Shown: positions 22,536-26,894 of the stretch, piece by piece
How positions within the stretch are numbered: position 1 is the first letter of the stretch
How the letters are laid out: each line of letters opens with the position of its first letter
The notes under the pieces: model-generated
The model's database searches: none
What the model was told of the DNA's origin: nothing
The model's input: only the letters and a program-made list of their open reading frames with translations
Translations under genes and position numbers: made by a program
Source: SVFI01 sp964519385
Lineage (GTDB): Bacteria; Bacillota; Clostridia; Lachnospirales; Lachnospiraceae
Direction of reading: 5' to 3'
DNA: 26,894 nt
Assembly: GCA_964519385.1 (NCBI GenBank)
Contig: CAZFLR010000028.1
Coordinates: forward strand, 1-26,894

Positions 22536-22564
22536 TAGGCAATTTCCATTTTTTTAGAAAAAAA

Positions 22565-23185
22565 TCAACGATTTCTTTTTTTCAAAATATCCCGCTGTTT
22601 CTGCTGTACATACTGTGCGATTCCCTCGCTTTCACGCAAAAGCCTGCAACCGTATATATTCTTGCCTTCTTCTTCATTTACCATGCGGACAATATTTCCC
22701 GTGAGTGAAATCTTGATTCCCATATCCGAATACCGGACTGTTATCTCTTCTCCGAGAGAAAGCTCTCTTTCCGTGGTAATCGAAAAGCCGCTCGCACTGA
22801 CATCCCGGACATATACATTCACCGGACTGTCGCCTCCGCGAATCATGCTTCCGATAATACTGATACCGACACGAAAATTCTTACGGCGGTTAATCTTACG
22901 CCCTTCATTCAGGCACTGCGCAATATAAAATCCCTTGTAATACACAACATTACAAGGTGTGAACTCATAAGCACCGCCGTCGCGTTCCGTCAGAATCGAG
23001 GTTGTGACACCTTTAAAGGATAAATGCTTATCCTCTACCTTTGGAATGTCCAGAACAATGTACTGTGCATTCGCCTGTGAAACCGTCGCCCTGAATTCAA
23101 TCTCATTTTCCTGATGGTGAAGTTTACAGGTAATCGTCACTGACTGTCCTTCCGGAATGTCTCTCATGTAAAATTTGTCATCCAT
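22565..23185 (-). CDS. PilZ domain c-di-GMP receptor, YcgR-like
   Basis: 206 residues. An N-terminal YcgR-like beta domain (1 to about 95) is followed by PilZ (about 98-195). Both c-di-GMP motifs are intact: RxxxR as Arg101-KNF-Arg105 (NRRKNFRV), and D/NxSxxG as Asp128-V-Ser130-AS-Gly133. YcgR-type proteins bind c-di-GMP and slow flagellar motors or adjust surface functions; the target here is unknown. The tail (KQRDILKKRNR) is basic. The start lacks a strong ribosome binding site (only AAAG near ATG). A GGDEF cyclase lies 4 kb downstream in the same orientation, in a separate transcript. Confidence 0.9.
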   Translation of the reverse strand: MDDKFYMRDIPEGQSVTITCKLHHQENEIEFRATVSQANAQYIVLDIPKVEDKHLSFKGVTTSILTERDGGAYEFTPCNVVYYKGFYIAQCLNEGRKINRRKNFRVGISIIGSMIRGGDSPVNVYVRDVSASGFSITTERELSLGEEITVRYSDMGIKISLTGNIVRMVNEEEGKNIYGCRLLRESEGIAQYVQQKQRDILKKRNR

Positions 23186-23259
23186 TATTTCTTTCTATCC
23201 CTTACCAATACCAATTTACGTTCTGTCTCCCCCAAGACATTTCCTTTTCCTACTCTTAT

Positions 23260-23288
23260 ACTATAACAAAAATAATATTATTTGCCTA
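23260..23288 (-). promoter_or_regulatory. Promoter of the PilZ gene
   Basis: -35 TAGGCA (23288-23283), 17-bp A/T spacer, -10 TATAGT (23265-23260). Confidence 0.5.
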
Positions 23289-23317
23289 GATTTTAGTTTG
23301 TTTTTCAAATAATTTTT

Positions 23318-23812
23318 TTATAAAATTGTTTCCATACCAATCTTCTGAGGCACCAGTCCGCACGTTTCATAAAACTTCATCGCAGATGTGTTGCAGGCCC
23401 AGACATTGAGAGTTACATTGTAGCATTGTTGCTCTTTTGCAAAGGCAAGTACATACTCATAAAGGCTCTTTCCGATGTGCATTCCCCGCTTTTCCTCATC
23501 GACACACAAGTCATCTATGTACAGTGTTTTGATATCTGTCAGAATATTATCATCTATATGCTGCTGAAAAATGCAGAAGGCATAGCCGAGAACTTCTTCC
23601 CGCTCCGCACCTTCTTCATCCTGCACGCCCTCCACTGCCACAAAGACCGGTGTTTTTCCGTCACTTATGATATTCTCCAGCTCGTTGTCGGTATATTTTT
23701 TTACATCCGGCTTAAAAAGATCCGGTCTCCCGTTATGATGCACCATAAGCACCTGATGAAGCAGTTTATTGATTCCCGGAATGTCCGAGTCCGTTGCACG
23801 TCTGATTCGCAT
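23318..23812 (-). CDS. GNAT-family N-acetyltransferase
   Basis: 164 residues. The N-terminus MRIRRATDSDIPGINKLLHQV is typical of GNAT enzymes. The core beta-4/alpha-3 reads LYIDDLCVDEEKRGMHIGKSLYEYV, with the acetyl-CoA pyrophosphate loop at 109-115 (RGMHIGK). The C-terminal part has NVTLNVWACNTSAMKFYETCGL. It moves an acetyl group from acetyl-CoA to an amine; the substrate cannot be told. GGAGAG lies eight bases upstream of ATG. It is divergent from the phosphofructokinase gene and shares a 160-bp intergenic region that contains a 14-bp palindrome. Confidence 0.9.
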   Translation of the reverse strand: MRIRRATDSDIPGINKLLHQVLMVHHNGRPDLFKPDVKKYTDNELENIISDGKTPVFVAVEGVQDEEGAEREEVLGYAFCIFQQHIDDNILTDIKTLYIDDLCVDEEKRGMHIGKSLYEYVLAFAKEQQCYNVTLNVWACNTSAMKFYETCGLVPQKIGMETIL

Positions 23813-23869
23813 AGCTGTCTCTCCAATCTGATTTGTAGTGTTATTTATAGTTTATCACAAAATTCCTTA

Positions 23870-23883
23870 TTTATCGCGATAAA
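23870..23883. promoter_or_regulatory. Perfect 14-bp palindrome between the divergent GNAT and PPi-PFK genes
   Basis: TTTATCGCGATAAA, a perfect dyad, 25 bp upstream of the pfk -35 box and 57 bp upstream of the GNAT start. The form suits a dimeric repressor or activator site. I cannot name the regulator. Confidence 0.5.
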
Positions 23884-23908
23884 AGTATTATTTTTCCCTT
23901 CACAACGG

Positions 23909-23937
23909 TTTACTTTATCAGTAAAATATATTAGAAT
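23909..23937 (+). promoter_or_regulatory. Promoter of the PPi-phosphofructokinase gene
   Basis: -35 TTTACT (23909-23914), 17-bp spacer, -10 TAGAAT (23932-23937). The leader is about 30 nt, ending in AAAGGAG. Confidence 0.6.
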
Positions 23938-23972
23938 TATTTCTGAATAAAATAAATAAAGGAGACGTAGTT

Positions 23973-25634
23973 ATGAAAATTTCATCATTACAAACAGCAA
24001 GATACGAGTATGCTCCGAAGCTTCCTGGAATGCTGAGAAACGGCATCGCAGATATCTGTGTAAACGAAGGCGCAGCAACTCAGAGCGTGGCTGATCAGGA
24101 AAAGATCAAAGCACTTTTCCCTAATACTTACGGCAAACCGGAAATCACTTTCCAGAAAGGCCAGAACACTTCCGAAGCCAAGAAACAGGTAGTAGGTGTA
24201 ATTCTTTCCGGCGGACAGGCTCCGGGCGGACACAACGTTGTTTGCGGATTATACGATGCATTAAAAGCAACGAATCCTGAAAACGTTCTTTACGGTTTCA
24301 AGGGCGGCCCAAGCGGACTGATTGAAGATGACTACTTAATTTTCGATGACGAATACATCAACCAGTTCAGAAATACAGGCGGTTTCGATATCATTGGTTC
24401 CGGAAGAACCAAGCTTGAAACAAATGAGCAGTTCGCAATCGCGGCCGAGGTTTGTAAAAAACATGGTATCACAGCCATCGTTATCATCGGTGGTGACGAC
24501 TCCAACACCAACGCTGCAGTTCTTGCAGAATACTTCGCAGCAAACAATACAGGTGTTCAGGTAATCGGATGTCCTAAGACAATCGACGGAGACCTTAAAA
24601 ACGAAGATATCGAATGCTCATTCGGTTTCGATACTGCAACTAAAACATACAGCGAAATTATCGGTAACATCGAAAGAGATGCCAACTCTGCAAAGAAATA
24701 CTGGCACTTCGTAAAGGTTATGGGACGTTCTGCTTCTCACGTTGCACTTGAGTGTGCTCTTGAAACTCAGCCGAACATCTGCCTGATTTCAGAAGAAGTT
24801 GCAGCTAAGAAGATGTCTCTTTCCCAGATTGCAGACTACATTGCAGATTCCGTAGAAAAGAGAGCAGCCAAAGGCATGAACTTCGGTGTTGCCATCATTC
24901 CTGAGGGTGTTGTGGAATTCGTTCCTGAATTCTCTGTACTTATCCAGGAAATCAATGAGCTCCTTGCAGGAAGCAAAGCAGACGACTTCAATGCTCTTCC
25001 TACCTGGAATGATAAATATGCATTCATTGAGAAAGGTCTCTCAAAGGAATCCATGGAGGTATTTGCAATTCTTCCTACAACGATTCAGCAGCAGTTATTC
25101 TTAGAGAGAGATCCTCACGGAAACGTACAGGTATCTCTTATCGAGTCAGAAAAATTATTCTCTGCTCTCGTAGCTGACAAATTAGCAGCCAGAAAAGCAG
25201 CAGGTACTTACAACGGTAAGTTCAATGCACTTCACCACTTCTTAGGTTACGAAGGAAGATGTGCATTCCCTTCAAACTTTGACTCAGATTACTGCTACTC
25301 CTTAGGATACAATGCATTCATGCTTATCCAGTACGGCTACAACGGTTATTTATCAAAGATTTCTAACCTTTCACAGCCGGCAAACGAATGGGTTGCAGGT
25401 GGTATGCCTATCACAAAGATGATGAACATTGAAAGAAGACACGGCGAAGACAAGCCGGTTATCAAAAAGGCTCTTGTAGAGCTTGACGGAAAACCTTTCA
25501 AATTCTTTGAAGCTCATCGTGAAGAATGGTCAGAAAATACCTGTTTCGTATATCCGGGTGCTATCCAATACTACGGACCGACAGAGGTTTGTGATATCAC
25601 AACAGTAACTCTTGCTCTTGAGCAGGCAAAATAA
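23973..25634 (+). CDS. pfp: Diphosphate--fructose-6-phosphate 1-phosphotransferase (PPi-PFK), long form
   Basis: Reversibly phosphorylates fructose 6-phosphate with pyrophosphate instead of ATP, saving ATP in glycolysis. 553 residues, the length of the long PPi-PFK group related to the plant beta-subunit and Borrelia enzymes. Phosphate-binding GGQAPGGHN at 80-88. GGDD at 173-176, the aspartate pair that marks PPi use (ATP enzymes have Gly at the second position). PKTIDGDL at 201-208 with the catalytic Asp region, and MGRS at 250-253. AAAGGAG lies upstream of the ATG. Codon use is strongly biased to frequent codons (many TTC, AAC, GAA), suggesting high expression. It is monocistronic, with its own promoter and terminator. 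Confidence 0.95.
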   Translation: MKISSLQTARYEYAPKLPGMLRNGIADICVNEGAATQSVADQEKIKALFPNTYGKPEITFQKGQNTSEAKKQVVGVILSGGQAPGGHNVVCGLYDALKATNPENVLYGFKGGPSGLIEDDYLIFDDEYINQFRNTGGFDIIGSGRTKLETNEQFAIAAEVCKKHGITAIVIIGGDDSNTNAAVLAEYFAANNTGVQVIGCPKTIDGDLKNEDIECSFGFDTATKTYSEIIGNIERDANSAKKYWHFVKVMGRSASHVALECALETQPNICLISEEVAAKKMSLSQIADYIADSVEKRAAKGMNFGVAIIPEGVVEFVPEFSVLIQEINELLAGSKADDFNALPTWNDKYAFIEKGLSKESMEVFAILPTTIQQQLFLERDPHGNVQVSLIESEKLFSALVADKLAARKAAGTYNGKFNALHHFLGYEGRCAFPSNFDSDYCYSLGYNAFMLIQYGYNGYLSKISNLSQPANEWVAGGMPITKMMNIERRHGEDKPVIKKALVELDGKPFKFFEAHREEWSENTCFVYPGAIQYYGPTEVCDITTVTLALEQAK

Positions 25635-25646
25635 ATTTTAAACCCA

Positions 25647-25682
25647 AAACCTCCCGAAGGCATTGCGCCCCGGGAGGTTTTT
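25647..25682 (+). terminator. Terminator after the PPi-PFK gene
   Basis: Stem AAACCTCCCG (25647-25656) with CGGGAGGTTT (25671-25680), 14-nt loop, then U. It lies in the gap between convergent genes. On the other strand the U-tract is only four long, so it may act weakly in both directions. Confidence 0.9.
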
Positions 25683-25707
25683 ATTTAAATGCTTCTCCGA
25701 AAACTTT

Positions 25708-26673
25708 TCACAGACTTTCTATTATCAGACTTTCATTTACCCCATAAATATTGTAGTAGCCTTTTGATGTGAGAGTACGCTTTATCATTTCAACTTTCGT
25801 TCTATCTGCCAAAGAAATAACCACCACGCTGTCCTTATCATACTTGTCTATCAAGTCTACCGGATATTTTCTGATTGTTTTTGGATTATTCGCGATATCA
25901 TTTACCGCGATACCCTTTATCTGCATATTGTACTTATCAAATTTTTGCAATAGCATCATACATTGTTTTCCTGCACCATATATGACGATATCTTTCCCAA
26001 CACCCCTGAACTTGTGCATCATTTCAGCATTATACGGATGATAATAATTTTTCAGGATTTGCGCCCAAACATCCACATTCCCGCGCCAATCATCTCTTTC
26101 CTTATCCGTATCGCTAAAAGTGTCATTTAAGGTGTGTTCTTCTATGGACAGCTTATCACTCAACACATACTCATCGGTTGTATATGTATCCCTTCCCATA
26201 TCTTCATTATGTCGCATATTTATCAGTTTAATTTCCAAATGTGGATATAACGTCGAAAACTCCTGCAAAAAAATCCTTAATTTTTCTATAGAATCCGTTC
26301 TGTTGCAAATCAAAACCACCCGTTTTGATTTCTTAAGCTGTTCATCTGATTTTTTGAACCTTTCCTTCATTTTTTCAATGAAAACCCTGTGTGCTTCTTC
26401 AAGCTCCATATTTTTAGAGAAATGATGAATAGAAATGATATCGTTTTTTACATCCCTGATTCATCTGTTTTCATTTTCAATTGCCGCCTGTTCTTCCTCA
26501 ATATCAACAAAAAAATCAACAAATTGGGTTTTAAACAAATGAATAACTGTATCCAGGGAATATGCAAGCTGCCAATCCAGCAGATATGCCCCATCCCTTA
26601 AATCATTCACCTTCAGATGGTATGTCGGACGACATGCATATCCAATGGATAAATATAAGTCATAATAGTGCAT
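25708..26673 (-). pseudogene. DUF1796-like papain-fold protein with a C-terminal Rossmann-like domain, interrupted by one in-frame TGA
   Basis: A single reading frame of 322 codons runs from ATG 26673 to the stop at 25708, broken only by TGA at 26463-26461 (codon 71). The 5' part reads YDLYLSIGYACRPTYHLK, like the start of DUF1796 putative cysteine peptidases, with a candidate Cys13. After the TGA the same frame continues IRDVKNDIISIHHFSKN and EEAHRVFIEKMKERF, which also belong to that family (possible catalytic His83 or His84). The second half (codons about 225-320) has IVIYGAGKQCMMLLQKF and GIAVND, a nucleotide-binding Rossmann-like fold often seen in surface-glycan genes. Without the TGA it would be 321 residues and intact. 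A recent nonsense mutation (for instance CGA to TGA) or a sequence error fits best. Family names are from recall. Confidence 0.72.
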
Positions 26674-26814
26674 TTCCTGCCATCACCTCAGCTTATCTCA
26701 TTAATCAAAAAGAACTGCAGGTATTTATTTTACGGCATTTTTTGCATATTTGTCTGTTACATGTTCGTTACCGATAAGCTCCAACACGTTTTCACACTTC
26801 CTAACTTAATAGAA

Positions 26815-26894
26815 CTATGCAATCTGTTCTTTCACATAGGGCAATTCATATAAAGTATCCGGATCAATATCTAAACAAGTTGTAGCATCTCGAT
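26815..26894 (-). CDS. C-terminal end of an unidentified protein, cut off by the window edge
   Basis: The last 25 codons are open in one frame and end in TAG (26817-26815); the visible tail ends TLYELPYVKEQIA. The composition is protein-like and the orientation matches the DUF1796-like gene, 141 bp downstream of it. Too short to assign. The gap 26674-26814 shows no clear promoter, terminator or gene. Confidence 0.4.
   Translation of the reverse strand, partial: RDATTCLDIDPDTLYELPYVKEQIA

Noticed and set aside
23870..23883. Rex redox-repressor site
   Set aside because: The Rex consensus is TTGTTAA-type with a 4-bp centre; this dyad has a CGCG centre and does not match.
26461..26463. TGA as a selenocysteine codon
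   Set aside because: No convincing SECIS-like stem follows directly, and the position is not a known Cys/Sec site in the visible family pattern.

Overview
The window looks like chromosomal DNA of an anaerobic, low-to-mid GC Firmicute, most likely a Lachnospiraceae-type Clostridium relative. The signs are a thl-crt-hbd butyryl-CoA operon, [FeFe]-hydrogenase maturases (hydG, hydF), a PPi-dependent phosphofructokinase, a CotF-type ferritin-like protein, strong GGAGG ribosome binding sites, and sigma-A promoters with U-tract terminators. No tRNA, rRNA, IS element, prophage or CRISPR array was seen. Almost all genes lie on the minus strand; only fabG and the PPi-phosphofructokinase are on plus.

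Layout. 1-2740: the thl-crt-hbd operon, read leftwards, with a promoter and a double-hairpin leader; hbd runs off the left edge. 2813-6711: long-form hpf, a 480-bp AT-rich gap with DnaA-box-like sequences, a secreted NlpC/P60 cell-wall hydrolase with WalR-like half-sites at its start site, trxB, and a ferritin-like CotF protein. 6877-7610: fabG (plus). 7629-12280: a tight operon hydG-hydF-acyltransferase-six-TM protein, the last three joined by ATGA overlaps. 12296-13234: a hemerythrin-HIT fusion with its own promoter and terminator. 13253-18996: GGDEF/PAS protein, methyltransferase, a TetM-like GTPase fused to a Rae1/YacP NYN nuclease, and a NudC-type Nudix hydrolase, with ATGA overlaps at two joints and a terminator-like hairpin at the third. 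19020-22535: carB without carA, preceded by an unannotated 32-codon ORF and a terminator. 22565-23812: a PilZ protein and a GNAT acetyltransferase. 23909-25682: PPi-phosphofructokinase with promoter and terminator. 25708-26673: a DUF1796-like gene broken by one in-frame TGA, then the tail of another gene at the right edge.

How the genes fit together. Central fermentative metabolism dominates: PPi-linked glycolysis, thiolase/crotonase/HBDH butyrate carbon flow, and H2 production through H-cluster assembly. Around it sit oxygen and redox handling (hemerythrin, TrxB, ferritin-like protein), c-di-GMP signalling (GGDEF and PilZ) and translation or ribosome control (HPF, TetM-Rae1 fusion).

The most novel candidate is the 13.2-18.9 kb locus. 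There a ribosome-protection-type GTPase carries a complete A-site endoribonuclease domain and is translationally coupled to a NudC-type enzyme, behind a possible attenuator.
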